Numbered from the stretch's first letter, positions 33,575 through 43,038 are shown. The stretch is 64,000 bases of DNA from Onishia taeanensis (GCF_900100755.1 NZ_FNCI01000003.1:124001-188000); one strand, 5' to 3'. The notes: a model not told the origin generated them from the sequence alone. Translations and numbers: made by a program.

Positions 33575-34327
33575 ATGCGTTTCCTATTCGCACATACCAG
33601 CCGTGCTTTCACTTTCGGTGTGCTGACACTGGCAGTGCTGCAGAGTGCACAGGCGTCTCAGCACGACCACGGCGGGCATCAGCATCATCACGACGATCAC
33701 CATGATCACAGTCATCAGCATCACCACGATGATGAGCAGCAAAATAGCCATGCACATGGCCACCACCATGAGCACGATGAAGATATCTATGCTGGGTATT
33801 TTCAGGACAGCCAGATAAAAGATCGATCGCTTGCGGATTGGGAAGGAGACTGGCAATCCGTTTACCCGTTCCTGCAAAGTGGGGTGCTCGACCGGGTCTT
33901 TGCTTATAAGGCAGCGCGAGCAGACGATAAAACCGCGCAGGCATATAAGGAGTACTACGAGACGGGCTATCAAACGCAGGTCGAGCGTATCGTCATTCAA
34001 GGCGATACGGTGAGCTTCTATCGCGGCGACGACGCGGTAACCGGCACCTATGACTATGATGGCTATGAGGTCTTGACCTACAAGGCCGGCAATCGGGGAG
34101 TGAGGTATGTCTTTGAACTCGAAGATGACGCGGCAAATGCCAATCCCGGGCTTCCCGACTTTATCCAGTTCAGTGATCACAGCATCTTTCCCACCCAAGC
34201 CGGACATTTCCATCTGTATTGGGGAGATGATCGCGAGGCGCTACTCAACGAGGTCACGAATTGGCCGACCTACTACCCGTCGAAGATGAGTGGTGACGAG
34301 GTTGCCGAGGAAATGATGTCGCACTGA
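33575..34327 (+). CDS. zinT: periplasmic zinc/cadmium-binding protein with His-rich N terminus
   Basis: 250 aa: signal peptide (cleavage near QASA/AQAS, residue about 27), then about 45 residues dominated by His and Asp (HDHGGHQHHHDDHHDHSHQ and similar), then the ZinT/YodA lipocalin-like domain (YAGYFQDSQIKDRSLADWEGDWQSVYPFLQSG to HFHLYWGDDREALLNEVTNWPTYYPSKMS). ZinT binds zinc in the periplasm and helps to hand it to ZnuA under zinc starvation. A Zur-like box upstream supports zinc-repressed expression. No znuABC genes are in the window. Confidence 0.9.
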   Translation: MRFLFAHTSRAFTFGVLTLAVLQSAQASQHDHGGHQHHHDDHHDHSHQHHHDDEQQNSHAHGHHHEHDEDIYAGYFQDSQIKDRSLADWEGDWQSVYPFLQSGVLDRVFAYKAARADDKTAQAYKEYYETGYQTQVERIVIQGDTVSFYRGDDAVTGTYDYDGYEVLTYKAGNRGVRYVFELEDDAANANPGLPDFIQFSDHSIFPTQAGHFHLYWGDDREALLNEVTNWPTYYPSKMSGDEVAEEMMSH

Positions 34328-34469
34328 CCAGGCCCCTCTGATTTGCGACAGCTTTAGCCCCCATCGAGCCTGGTCGATCACCTGTCCGCTGCGCACTTTT
34401 GTCCCAGCGCGGGAAGGCGCATTAGGCTGTATCATCACCAGATGATATTGCCGGCTCGATGGGGGCCCC

Positions 34470-35834
34470 GTGTTCAAGCGATTCATTCCCTTGCTGATCC
34501 TGGTCTTGGGTGGACTGGTATTCCTCTACCTGAAGATGACGGCGCCGGCCCCAACTGAGGTGACCGCGGAGGAGCGGAGCTGGCGCGTGACGTCGATGCC
34601 CGTCGAGCTGAAGTCGCATCGTCCAGTGGTGCCGCTTTATGGCAGCGTGGTGGCGCCTGATTTGATCACCGTGACCGCGCCTTTGGCAGCCCGAGTGGCG
34701 ATGCGGCCGGTGCATGATGGCCAGCGCGTAGCCGAAGGTGAGCTCTTGGTGGCGCTTGACGAGGCGGATGTGCAGCCGCCGCTCACCCAGGCCCGTGCCG
34801 AGGTCGCCGATCTCGAAGCGCAGCTAGAGAGCGAACAGATCGGCTATGCCAACGATCAGCAGGCACTGCGTCGCGAGCAGGCGATACTCGACAATGCCCA
34901 GCGACGCCTCGAGCGGGCCCAATCACTGGCCTCGCGCAACCTCCTTTCCCAGTCTGAGCTCGATGATGCCCGCGATGGCGAGGACCAGGCGCGGCTGACT
35001 GTGGCCAACCGCCAGCGCCTGATCGACGAGCATCCGACTCGACTCAAGCGCCTTCAGGCCCAGCTTGAGCGTGCCCGCGCAGGCCTTGGAATCGCCGAGC
35101 GAGACGCTGCGCGAAGCCGTGTCATGGCCCCCTTCGATGGCGTGATTACGCGTATTGAAGCCGCTCCCGGTGATCGTGTCGCCAGCGGTGCCGACTTGCT
35201 GAGCGTTTACCCGTTGACCGGGCTTGAGTTGAGGGCTCGGGTGCCCAACCGCTATCAGGACGACATTCTTAGCGCGCTGCGCGAGGGGCAGCCGCTGTGG
35301 GCCAGAGTGCCCGAGCGTGACATGGCATTGCGTCTTGAGCGGCTGGCCGGGGAGGGCGACCCTGCCGGCACCGAGGCGATACTGTCCGTCGCACCGACGC
35401 TTGCGACGACAGCCCTTTCAACCGAAGCCCTTTCAACACCGGCTTTCGCCAACACAGCCGAAGGCGGTCTGGTGCGCCCTGGCAGCATGCTTTCCGTGCT
35501 GCTCGAATTGCCTCCGGTGGCCAATACGCTGGCCGTGCCCTACAGCACCCTCTACGGCAACGATACGCTCTACCTGGTCAATGAAGACGACCGGCTCGAG
35601 CGGCTGAGCGTGACCGTGCTGGGGGAAACGGTGCCCAGGGCAGCCGAGCAGGAGGGAGGCGCAACGGATGAGGCCATGACGGCGTCGGGAGAGCGCTGGC
35701 TACTGGTGAGAAGCGATGCGCTGGCCTCCGGACAGCGGGTGGTAACGACGCATCTGCCCAATGCCGTGGACGGTTTGCTGGTCGACGACGGCACCTCGGC
35801 GGCAGCGGCCGGCGACGAGGAGTCGACACCTTGA
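34470..35834 (+). CDS. RND efflux periplasmic adaptor (membrane fusion protein)
   Basis: 454 aa from a GTG start. A single N-terminal membrane anchor (FIPLLILVLGGLVFLYL) is followed by the lipoyl half-motifs (VTAPLAARVAMRPVHDGQRVAEGELLVALDEAD and SRVMAPFDGVITRIEAAPGDRVASGADLLSV) flanking a long alpha-helical hairpin (about residues 105-215, rich in Glu, Arg, Gln and Leu). The C-terminal part forms the membrane-proximal domain. It links an inner-membrane RND pump to an outer-membrane channel. The next gene starts within its stop codon. No outer-membrane channel gene lies nearby. Confidence 0.87.
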   Translation: MFKRFIPLLILVLGGLVFLYLKMTAPAPTEVTAEERSWRVTSMPVELKSHRPVVPLYGSVVAPDLITVTAPLAARVAMRPVHDGQRVAEGELLVALDEADVQPPLTQARAEVADLEAQLESEQIGYANDQQALRREQAILDNAQRRLERAQSLASRNLLSQSELDDARDGEDQARLTVANRQRLIDEHPTRLKRLQAQLERARAGLGIAERDAARSRVMAPFDGVITRIEAAPGDRVASGADLLSVYPLTGLELRARVPNRYQDDILSALREGQPLWARVPERDMALRLERLAGEGDPAGTEAILSVAPTLATTALSTEALSTPAFANTAEGGLVRPGSMLSVLLELPPVANTLAVPYSTLYGNDTLYLVNEDDRLERLSVTVLGETVPRAAEQEGGATDEAMTASGERWLLVRSDALASGQRVVTTHLPNAVDGLLVDDGTSAAAAGDEESTP

Positions 35835-38800
35835 GTCGGCGCCGCGGCATCATCGGTTTCTTCGTCCACCACAAGGTGGCGGCCAATCTGATCATGCTGA
35901 TGATGCTGCTGGGTGGGTCCCTGGCGCTACTGCGCATGAATATCCAGTTCTTCCCGACCTTTGCGCTGGATGTGGTCAGCGTGCAGGTGGTCTGGAGCGG
36001 TGCCTCGGCGGAAGACGTCGAAGAAGGCATTACCGTGCCACTCGAGCAGCGCCTGAAGAGCGTGGAGGGGCTCAAGCGCATGAGCTCCACCTCCGCCCAG
36101 GGCGTGTCGAGCCTGACGCTTGAGTTCAATGAGGGCACCGATCCCATCATCGCACTGGATGACGTTCGCCAGCAGGTCGATGAGTTCACCAACCTGCCCG
36201 CTGATGCTGAGCGGCCTCGGGTGATGCGCGCCGCCCGCTACGACCCGATTGCGAGGTTACTGATACATGGCGACCTGGCCCCCGCAGAGTTGCGCCGGCT
36301 AGCGCACCGCTTCGAAAATGAGCTGCTGCAGGCCGGTATAGACCGGGTGGAGATCAGCGGCCTGCCGGAGCAGCAGATCAGCATCGAGGTGCCTGCCGAA
36401 CGGCTGATGACGCTTCAGCTCAGTCTCGATCAGATCGCTGAACGGGTGCAGGGCTTGTCCCGGGATCTGCCGGCGGGGCTGATGGGACAGCAAGACAGCA
36501 CCCGCGAACTCCGCTCGGTGGAGCAGCGTCGCGATCCCCAGGCATTTGCCGAGCTGCCTGTGATTGCCGATCAGCGGGCGGAACTTCGCCTGGGCGACAT
36601 TGCCAGCCTGAGACAGGAGCCTCAGGACGGCCAGACCACCCTGTCGCGCTCCGGGGCCCCGGCGGTTGAGCTGCTGCTGCAGCGTGCCGAAGACGGTAAT
36701 TCCCTCGATGCCGCCCGGATCCTCGAGCAGTGGTTGGCCGATACTCGCCCGACGCTGCCGCCGTCGGTGACCATCGAGGCCTACGACGAGAGCTGGCAGC
36801 TGATCGATGATCGTATCTCGCTGTTGGTCGGCAATGGCCTGGGCGGTCTGTTGCTGGTCATGGTGCTACTGTATCTGTTCCTGCCGGGGCGGGTCGCCTT
36901 CTGGGTGGCGGTGGGGATTCCCACCGCCTTTTTGGCGGCGCTGGCGGTGCTGTGGGGCATCGGTGGGTCGATCAACATGATCTCGCTGTTCGCCCTGATC
37001 ATGGCCCTGGGGGTGATCGTCGATGACGCCATCGTGGTCGGTGAGGACGCCGATGCCCACTACCGCCTCGGTGAGGCCTCGCATCTGGCCTCGGAAGGTG
37101 CGGCCAAGCGCATGGTATGGCCGGTATTGGCCTCGTCGTTGACCACCGTGGCGGCCTTTATGCCGCTGCTGGTGGTCGGCGGGGTGATCGGTAATATCCT
37201 CGTCGATATTCCCCTAGTGATGATCTGCGTGCTGGCGGCCTCTTTGCTCGAGTGCTTCATCGTCTTGCCGGCGCACCTGCGCCATGCGTTCCAGCCGGCG
37301 CCGGCGGGGCGTCGTCCGCATCCGGTCACGCGGCTGCGCGAGCGCTTCGATAAGGGCTTCATGCGTTTTCGAGAGGTCCCTTTTCGGCGCTTCTCTGTCT
37401 TCACATTGCGCCATCGCGCCGCCACCATTGCCTCTGGCCTTGCCGTGATGCTCGTTACCGTTGGGCTGTTGGCCGGTGGGCGGATCAGCTTCGAATTCTT
37501 CCCCACGCCTGAATCCAGCATCCTCTACGCCAATGCCAGCTTCGTCTCGGGCACCGACCGTGAACGGGTGGATCGTTTCCTTGGCCACCTGGAAGACTCC
37601 CTGGACGAGACCGAGCAGGCCTTCGGCGTTCCGCTGGTCGTGCACGCCGTGACACTGCACGGCAGCAGTCTCGATGACGGTGGCGGCAGTCGAAGCGGTG
37701 ACCAGGTCGGCGCGATGCGCTTGGAGCTGGTATCCCCAGATGCCCGCGAGGTACGCAATGCCGAGTTCATTGCCGCCTGGCGCAAGCGTATCCACCTACC
37801 GCCGGGGCTCGACAACCTGAGTATCAGCGAGCGCCGCGCGGGGCCGCCGGGAGAGGACGTCAATATCCGCCTGAGCGGTGATGACCCCATGGTGCTCAAG
37901 CAGGCGGCGACGACGCTTGCCGCCGCGCTGTCCAACTTGCCGGGCGTGCTCAATACCAATGACGACATGCCCTGGGGGCGAGAGCAGTTGGTCTATTCCT
38001 TGAGCCCCCAGGGCGAGGCGCTGGGGCTGACCACGGAGTCGCTGGGTAGGCAGCTGCGTGCGGCTTTCGACGGGCGCCTGGTTCAGAAATTTCAGGATGG
38101 CGCCGATGAAATTGAGGTAAAGGTCCTGCTGCCCCGAGAACAGCGCGAGCGGCTGAGCACCCTGGCGCTTTTGCCGATTCGCCTCGAGGATGGGCGCTTC
38201 GTGCCGCTCGATCAGGTGATGGAGCTTTCCTACCGCCAGGGGTTCGAGGCACTGCGGCATGCTGATGGCCAGCTTGCGGTCGAAGTGACCGCTTCGCTCA
38301 ATCAGGCCGTCACCTCCAGTGACGAGGTGCTGGCGAGTCTCGAGGCCAAGGTCCTGCCGCAGCTGGCTCAGGAGCACCGCCTGCGTTACAGCTTCGAGGG
38401 CCGCTCGGCGGATCAGCGCGAGACTCTTGGTGATATGCGCACCGGTCTGATCATGGGGCTGGCGCTGATGTTCGTGGTGCTTGCGTGGGTATTTGCCTCC
38501 TGGAGCCTGCCGCTGATCGTGATGGCCATCATCCCGTTCGCCCTGGTGGGGGCGCTGCTGGGTCACTGGGCATTGGGCATCAAACTGACGATTCTCTCGC
38601 TGTTCGGGCTCTTTGGGCTCTCCGGCATCGTGGTCAATAACGCCATCATCCTGGTGAGCTTCTATCGCCAGCAGCGGGATAAGGGCTTGGATATTGATAC
38701 GGCGCTGGTGGAAGCTGCGGTGCAGCGAGTAAGGGCGGTGCTATTGACGTCTCTGACCACTATCGGTGGCTTATTGCCACTGCTTTTCGAGACCTCGCTT

Positions 38801-38977
38801 CAGGCACAGTTCCTGATTCCAATGGCGGTCTCTATTGCCTTTGGCCTGGGCTTTTCGACGCTGCTGGTGCTGGCCGTGATTCCGGCGCTGCTCTCGTATC
38901 TGGAGCAGTGGCGGTCTTCACGAGGTCCTGACGTGTCGACATCATCCGGCTTGCCTACCGCAACATCCAACGAGTAA
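35831..38977 (+). CDS. RND-family efflux permease
   Basis: 1048 aa, with the duplicated RND layout: transmembrane helix 1 (AANLIMLMMLLGGSLALLRM), two large periplasmic loops, and two blocks of membrane helices. The TM4 region reads ALIMALGVIVDDAIVVGED, containing the acidic pair used for proton coupling. The start is a TTG (35831) overlapping the TGA of the adaptor gene. The sequence resembles the HAE1-like/AcrB-AcrD-AcrF superfamily (FPTFALDVVSVQVVWSGASAEDVEEGITVPLEQRLKSVEGLKRM). Substrate is unknown; cytoplasmic drug or aromatic solvent export is possible. Confidence 0.9.
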   Translation: MSRRRGIIGFFVHHKVAANLIMLMMLLGGSLALLRMNIQFFPTFALDVVSVQVVWSGASAEDVEEGITVPLEQRLKSVEGLKRMSSTSAQGVSSLTLEFNEGTDPIIALDDVRQQVDEFTNLPADAERPRVMRAARYDPIARLLIHGDLAPAELRRLAHRFENELLQAGIDRVEISGLPEQQISIEVPAERLMTLQLSLDQIAERVQGLSRDLPAGLMGQQDSTRELRSVEQRRDPQAFAELPVIADQRAELRLGDIASLRQEPQDGQTTLSRSGAPAVELLLQRAEDGNSLDAARILEQWLADTRPTLPPSVTIEAYDESWQLIDDRISLLVGNGLGGLLLVMVLLYLFLPGRVAFWVAVGIPTAFLAALAVLWGIGGSINMISLFALIMALGVIVDDAIVVGEDADAHYRLGEASHLASEGAAKRMVWPVLASSLTTVAAFMPLLVVGGVIGNILVDIPLVMICVLAASLLECFIVLPAHLRHAFQPAPAGRRPHPVTRLRERFDKGFMRFREVPFRRFSVFTLRHRAATIASGLAVMLVTVGLLAGGRISFEFFPTPESSILYANASFVSGTDRERVDRFLGHLEDSLDETEQAFGVPLVVHAVTLHGSSLDDGGGSRSGDQVGAMRLELVSPDAREVRNAEFIAAWRKRIHLPPGLDNLSISERRAGPPGEDVNIRLSGDDPMVLKQAATTLAAALSNLPGVLNTNDDMPWGREQLVYSLSPQGEALGLTTESLGRQLRAAFDGRLVQKFQDGADEIEVKVLLPREQRERLSTLALLPIRLEDGRFVPLDQVMELSYRQGFEALRHADGQLAVEVTASLNQAVTSSDEVLASLEAKVLPQLAQEHRLRYSFEGRSADQRETLGDMRTGLIMGLALMFVVLAWVFASWSLPLIVMAIIPFALVGALLGHWALGIKLTILSLFGLFGLSGIVVNNAIILVSFYRQQRDKGLDIDTALVEAAVQRVRAVLLTSLTTIGGLLPLLFETSLQAQFLIPMAVSIAFGLGFSTLLVLAVIPALLSYLEQWRSSRGPDVSTSSGLPTATSNE

Positions 38978-39015
38978 GGCGCCTCTTCCTGACTTGCCAG
39001 AGGGCTTGATGTTAC

Positions 39016-39030
39016 TAGACGCCTGGTCTA
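39016..39030. promoter_or_regulatory. TAGAC-N5-GTCTA operator upstream of the TetR gene
   Basis: TAGACGCCTGGTCTA ends 11 bases before the TetR ATG (39042). The same arms recur at 39733-39747 before acuI, which marks this as the operator of the TetR protein and indicates autoregulation. Confidence 0.75.
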
Positions 39031-39041
39031 AATTATTTCCC

Positions 39042-39683
39042 ATGACAAAGACTACCGCTATTCGCCGCCGTGGCAGGCCGCCCAGAGTCCCGCGAGACAA
39101 CCCGGACACCCGGGAGGCATTGATTCGCAGCGGCCTGGAAGTGCTCACCGAGCAGGGCTTCAGGGCTGCCGGCATCGACGGCATCCTCAAGCGAGTCGGC
39201 GTGCCCAAAGGCTCCTTCTATCATTACTTCGCAAGCAAGGAAGCCTTCGGGCGTGCCGTGCTCGAGCAGTATGCGGCCTTTTTTGCGCGCAAACTCGACC
39301 GCCACTTGTGTGATGCGTCCTTGCCGCCGCTGTCACGTATCGAGGCGTTTGCCGAGGATGCCAAGGAGGGGATGGCCCGACATGGCTTCCGGCGCGGCTG
39401 CCTGGTAGGCAACCTTGGGCAGGAGGTTGGCCTGTTACCAGACAGCTATCGCGCTGCCCTTGAGCAGGTTCTCGGCGATTGGCAGCAGCGCCTGGCGGTG
39501 TGTCTTGACGAGGCACGCACAAGCGGTGTGCTGGCGCCTGACGCGGATTGCGATGCTCTGGCGGACTATTTCTGGATTGGTTGGGAAGGGGCCGTGATGC
39601 GCGCAAAATTAAAGGAATCGGCGGCGCCGCTGGATACGTTTCTGGCCGCCTTCATGGCGGGATTACCTCGCCGACGTGACTGA
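39042..39683 (+). CDS. acuR: TetR-family regulator, AcuR-like
   Basis: 213 aa. The HTH spans TREALIRSGLEVLTEQGFRAAGIDGILKRVGVPKGSFYHYFASKEAFGRAVLEQYAAFF; the C-terminal ligand domain contains RRGCLVGNLGQEV, typical of the AcuR/TetR_C_16-type group. It precedes acuI, the classic AcuR target, so acrylate is a plausible inducer. The open frame starts at 38994, but upstream starts overlap the operator; ATG 39042 lies just after it and has no obvious ribosome site, so translation may be leaderless-like. Symbol is tentative. Confidence 0.8.
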   Translation: MTKTTAIRRRGRPPRVPRDNPDTREALIRSGLEVLTEQGFRAAGIDGILKRVGVPKGSFYHYFASKEAFGRAVLEQYAAFFARKLDRHLCDASLPPLSRIEAFAEDAKEGMARHGFRRGCLVGNLGQEVGLLPDSYRAALEQVLGDWQQRLAVCLDEARTSGVLAPDADCDALADYFWIGWEGAVMRAKLKESAAPLDTFLAAFMAGLPRRRD

Positions 39684-39698
39684 CGCCGGACGCCGGAC

Positions 39699-39723
39699 CT
39701 CGATCCACGGGTCGAGTTTTTTT
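39699..39723 (+). terminator. intrinsic terminator after the TetR gene
   Basis: CTCGA (39699-39703) pairs with TCGAG (39712-39716), extendable past a bulged T by two G-C pairs, followed by seven T. It lies 15 bases after the stop and separates the TetR transcript from acuI, which has its own operator-controlled promoter. Confidence 0.75.
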
Positions 39724-39732
39724 ATCCACGAT

Positions 39733-39747
39733 TAGACGACCAGTCTA
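39733..39747. promoter_or_regulatory. TAGAC-N5-GTCTA operator upstream of acuI
   Basis: TAGACGACCAGTCTA, flanked by T and A to give 6-bp arms (TTAGAC/GTCTAA), lies directly before the AAAGGAGG ribosome site of acuI. Binding of the TetR protein here would block acuI transcription. Confidence 0.78.
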
Positions 39748-39759
39748 AAAGGAGGAACG

Positions 39760-40743
39760 ATGTTCAAGGCCATCCTGATCGAGAAGGACGATGCCGGCTA
39801 TCGCGCCGAACTGACGGAGCTTGATGACGCCCAGTTACCTGAAGGTGAGGTGACCGTACGGGTGGAATACAGCACGCTTAACTACAAGGATGCCCTGGCC
39901 ATTACCGGCAAGGGGCCGGTGGTGCGTCGTTTTCCCATGGTGCCGGGGATCGACCTGGCGGGGACCGTCGAGGCAAGCGACTCGGCAAACTTCGCGCCGG
40001 GCGATCGTGTGCTGCTCAACGGCTGGGGCGTTGGTGAGGGGCACTGGGGCGGGCTCGCCCAGAAGGCGCGCCTCAAGGCTGAATGGCTGATCCCATTGCC
40101 CGAGGCTTTTTCGGCCAAGCAGGCCATGGCGATTGGCACGGCAGGCTATACCGCCATGCTCTCGGTGATGGCGCTCGAGCGCAACGGGCTGACGCCTGCA
40201 GCGGGGCCGGTGCTGGTCACTGGCGCCAATGGTGGTGTGGGCAGTTTCTCGATCGCCCTATTGGCCGCGCTGGGTTATGAGGTCATGGCCTCCACCGGCC
40301 GGCCGGAAGAGGCGGACTATCTCAAGCGGCTGGGTGCCTCGGAGATCATCGACCGGGCCGAACTGACCGAGAAGGGCAAGCCCCTGGCCAAGGAGCGCTG
40401 GGCCGGCGCCATCGATTCGGCGGGCAGCCATACCCTCGCCAACGTCTGTGCCGGCACGCGTTATGGCGGCGTGGTGGCCGCCTGTGGTCTGGCGCAGGGC
40501 ATGGACTTCCCGGCGACCGTTGCCCCCTTCATTCTGCGTGGCGTGACCCTTGCAGGCATCGACAGCGTCATGCGCCCGCGCGAGGATCGCCTCGCCGCCT
40601 GGAGCCGGCTGGCCGAGACGCTGGACACGGCGATTCTTGATGAAATCGCCCACGAGATCGGTCTCGGCGAGGCCATCGAAACGGCGGGGCAACTGATCGA
40701 GGGCAAGGTGCGCGGACGCATGGTGGTCGATGTGAGCCGCTGA
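39760..40743 (+). CDS. acuI: NADPH-dependent acrylyl-CoA reductase (AcuI/YhdH family)
   Basis: 327-aa MDR-superfamily oxidoreductase without zinc ligands. It begins with the family pattern [48 protein letters not shown], has [19 protein letters not shown], the cofactor motif [29 protein letters not shown], and ends GRMVVDVSR. AcuI converts toxic acryloyl-CoA to propionyl-CoA, as needed in dimethylsulfoniopropionate/acrylate metabolism of marine bacteria. Operator and regulator are adjacent. No DMSP lyase gene is in the window, so a general detoxifying role is also possible. Confidence 0.92.
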   Translation: MFKAILIEKDDAGYRAELTELDDAQLPEGEVTVRVEYSTLNYKDALAITGKGPVVRRFPMVPGIDLAGTVEASDSANFAPGDRVLLNGWGVGEGHWGGLAQKARLKAEWLIPLPEAFSAKQAMAIGTAGYTAMLSVMALERNGLTPAAGPVLVTGANGGVGSFSIALLAALGYEVMASTGRPEEADYLKRLGASEIIDRAELTEKGKPLAKERWAGAIDSAGSHTLANVCAGTRYGGVVAACGLAQGMDFPATVAPFILRGVTLAGIDSVMRPREDRLAAWSRLAETLDTAILDEIAHEIGLGEAIETAGQLIEGKVRGRMVVDVSR

Positions 40744-40814
40744 GGAGGGCGAGCTCGCGGTCGATGCTCATCGAGCACTAGCCGACACCACGCCAAACAT
40801 CTTGGTAGAACGTA

Positions 40815-40839
40815 ACGCGCGGCAAATGCCGCGCGTTTT
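40815..40839 (+). terminator. intrinsic terminator after acuI
   Basis: ACGCGCGGC-AAAT-GCCGCGCGT gives a perfect 9-bp stem, followed by TTTT (first T is shared with the stem). It lies 72 bases after the acuI stop and before the convergent lipoprotein gene. Confidence 0.8.
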
Positions 40840-40934
40840 GTCATGTGCACTGGAGGGGCATGCTTACCGGATGCGCTGAATGGCGTCTGGGTTGGCGTGC
40901 GCTAAGCCGAGAAGGGGGCAAATCGAGTCCAAGG

Positions 40935-41468
40935 CTACCTTTCTAGCGTGACTGAAACCGTCTGCCCAGGCCGCACGCTGACCTGGTGGATGATCGGGCG
41001 CCCGTTCAGGGCGCTGACCCGGCCGGCGACGTAGTATTCGCCTGCCGGCAGGCCATTGGCCACGAAGTTGCCGTCGCCATCGGTGCGCGCATAGTGGGTG
41101 TATTCCCGGGCTCGCGGATCGGCGGGGGCGATGGCGCGTCCAGACAGCGCGACCTCGGCGGCTTCTGCCGAATAGGTGGTAACCGGTGCGATGGAAACCG
41201 TTTCGCCGGCCCCAGGGACCAGATTGCCACGAGCGTCGCGCTGATAGAGCCGGCCGCGAATGCTGGCATTGCCGGTTTTTTCCAGGGCGGCATATTCGCG
41301 TTCGGGAAAGCTGACCTGTCGGGGCACGCGGCCATCCGTTTTAGATTCGTCCGGCGCGGGGAGTTCTTCGATGCTGGGTTCGCCGCTTGGGGGCGTCGGC
41401 CACTGCGGGGCGATCTGGCAGCCCGTCAGCACCAGGGCGAGCAGTATCACCAAGCTCCATCGCATCAT
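40935..41468 (-). CDS. predicted lipoprotein with carboxypeptidase-regulatory-like fold
   Basis: 177 aa. A clear lipoprotein signal (MMRWSLVILLALVLTGC, lipid-modified Cys17) is followed by a Pro-rich linker and a beta-rich domain. Near the C terminus, HYARTDGDGNFVANGLPAGEYYVAGRVSALNGRPIIHQVSVRPGQTVSVTLER resembles the carboxypeptidase-regulatory/CNA-B-like sandwich found in many surface proteins. Likely anchored in the outer membrane, facing the periplasm. No specific function is recognised. It is transcribed alone, convergent with acuI. Confidence 0.7.
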   Translation of the reverse strand: MMRWSLVILLALVLTGCQIAPQWPTPPSGEPSIEELPAPDESKTDGRVPRQVSFPEREYAALEKTGNASIRGRLYQRDARGNLVPGAGETVSIAPVTTYSAEAAEVALSGRAIAPADPRAREYTHYARTDGDGNFVANGLPAGEYYVAGRVSALNGRPIIHQVSVRPGQTVSVTLER

Positions 41469-41752
41469 ATCCCTTCCTCCTGAACGTTTGAGGGGGCAGT
41501 ATATCCACGGCCGTACCCCGTCACGAGGTGTCGTCGAATGGCGTCAGTGGCGGGTGGTCAGGACGTATGCCTCTATGCGGGAGGTGTTCGGGCGTCAAAG
41601 TCGCTTGAAAAATAAGCGCTTGGCGACTAACAGGTGGCTCATAAGTGGCGTTGAATCCTTACTCGCCAATCAACCTTAAGTTCTTGCGTCGTGAACTCTG
41701 AGGCGGCATCCTTAGTCAAAGGTATGATCATCAACAAAGGGAGCATCGAAAG

Positions 41753-42421
41753 ATGGCCTATCAAGACACGCATGTAACACAACGCCAGGAAAGTGCTGTA
41801 AGCGCCAACAAGGTGCTGCGTAACACCTACGCGCTGTTGGCCATGACGCTGCTGTTCTCTGCACTGACCGCTGGCGCCGCCGTTGCCATGGGCGTCCAAC
41901 AGATGAACATCTTGGTCTTCTTCATCGGCGCCTACGGGCTGATGTTCCTGGTGCACAAGACCGCAAATTCTGCCATGGGCCTGCTGGCAACCTTCGCCTT
42001 CACAGGGTTCATGGGCTTTACCTTGGGGCCGATTCTTAGCGCCTATCTCACGCTGCCCAATGGTGGCTCGCTGATCATGACAGCGCTTGCCATGACCGGC
42101 GCGACCTTCATCGGCCTGTCCGCAGTCGCGCTGATCACCAAGAAGGATTTTGGCTTCCTGGCCAACTTCCTGACCGCCGGTGCGATCGTGTTGATTCTGG
42201 CCATGGTGGCGGGCATCTTCTTCCAGATCCCGGCGCTGTCGCTTGCCGTGTCTGCAGGCTTCGTACTGTTCTCCTCGGCCGCTATCCTGTTCCAGACCAG
42301 TGAGATCGTGCATCGCGGTGGCGAGACCAACTACATCCTCGCCACCATCACCCTGTACGTGTCTATCTACAATCTGTTCATCAGCCTGCTGTCGATTCTC
42401 GGTATCATGAGCAACGACTGA
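41753..42421 (+). CDS. yccA: Bax inhibitor-1/YccA family inner-membrane protein
   Basis: 222 aa, seven hydrophobic segments after a short polar N terminus (YQDTHVTQRQESAVSANKVLRNTYALLAMTLLFSAL). Signatures include LATFAFTGFMGFTLGPILS and the C-terminal GGETNYILATITLYVSIYNLFISLLSILG. In E. coli YccA is a substrate and modulator of the FtsH protease, and its gene neighbours tusE, as here. GGGAG upstream supports the start. A strong hairpin follows. Confidence 0.88.
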   Translation: MAYQDTHVTQRQESAVSANKVLRNTYALLAMTLLFSALTAGAAVAMGVQQMNILVFFIGAYGLMFLVHKTANSAMGLLATFAFTGFMGFTLGPILSAYLTLPNGGSLIMTALAMTGATFIGLSAVALITKKDFGFLANFLTAGAIVLILAMVAGIFFQIPALSLAVSAGFVLFSSAAILFQTSEIVHRGGETNYILATITLYVSIYNLFISLLSILGIMSND

Positions 42422-42440
42422 TCCCGGCAGGTGATGCGAT

Positions 42441-42469
42441 CTTGGCCCCGCCGAATCGGCGGGGCCAAG
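42441..42469 (+). terminator. 13-bp perfect hairpin after yccA
   Basis: CTTGGCCCCGCCG-AAT-CGGCGGGGCCAAG starts 19 bases after the yccA stop. The stem is very stable but is followed only by TCGTTT, so it is a probable terminator of less canonical type. Confidence 0.65.
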
Positions 42470-42645
42470 TCGTTTCTGGAGGCGTCGTTTTAGCTGAGTG
42501 GTTTCCGGCCAAGCCTTTCTGGCATGGTGGGTACCGGAGCATGTTGTTCTGGGAAGGGCATTCTTGAGCGACTGCACGGCAAAACTGACCCTTTAGAGCC
42601 TCTTATACTTCGGCCTTTTCAAGCGCCATTTGCTGCGAGGAAACC

Positions 42646-43038
42646 ATGCGTTACGCATTGCTGGTTCAGGGAGCCCCCTACAGTTCGCAGGCATCCCATT
42701 CGGCCCTGCGCTTTGCCCAGGCAGTGGTCGCGCGTGGCCACCGCCTGGATACGGTGTTCTTCTATCACGACGGTGTCTACAATGCGGCTCGCCTAGCGGC
42801 GCCGCCACAGGATGAGCCGCATCTTGGGGATGCCTGGCGTGCGCTGCATAACGAGCACGGTACCGAACTGCTGGTATGCATCGCAGCCGCTCTTCGCCGT
42901 GGGCTGCTCGACGAGCGTGAAGCGTCACGACACGGCAAGCCCGGGCATAGCGTTGAGCCTCCCTTCGAGTTGACCGGTCTCGGCCAGTTGGTGGAAGCGG
43001 GCCTTAGCCATGATCGCTTGATCACCTTTTCACCGTGA
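42646..43038 (+). CDS. tusD: sulfur relay protein TusD
   Basis: 130-aa DsrE-fold protein; accepts persulfide sulfur from TusA within the TusBCD hexamer in the 2-thiouridine (mnm5s2U34) tRNA pathway. The sulfur-carrying cysteine is Cys78 in LLVCIAAALRRG, matching the E. coli position. The start MRYALLVQGAPYSSQASHSALRFAQA is typical. First gene of a tusD-tusC-tusB-tusE run. Confidence 0.93.
   Translation: MRYALLVQGAPYSSQASHSALRFAQAVVARGHRLDTVFFYHDGVYNAARLAAPPQDEPHLGDAWRALHNEHGTELLVCIAAALRRGLLDEREASRHGKPGHSVEPPFELTGLGQLVEAGLSHDRLITFSP

Noticed and set aside
41639-42577. 312-aa minus-strand frame opposite yccA
   Set aside because: Antisense to a clear seven-segment membrane protein; His/Gln/Gly-rich shadow translation.
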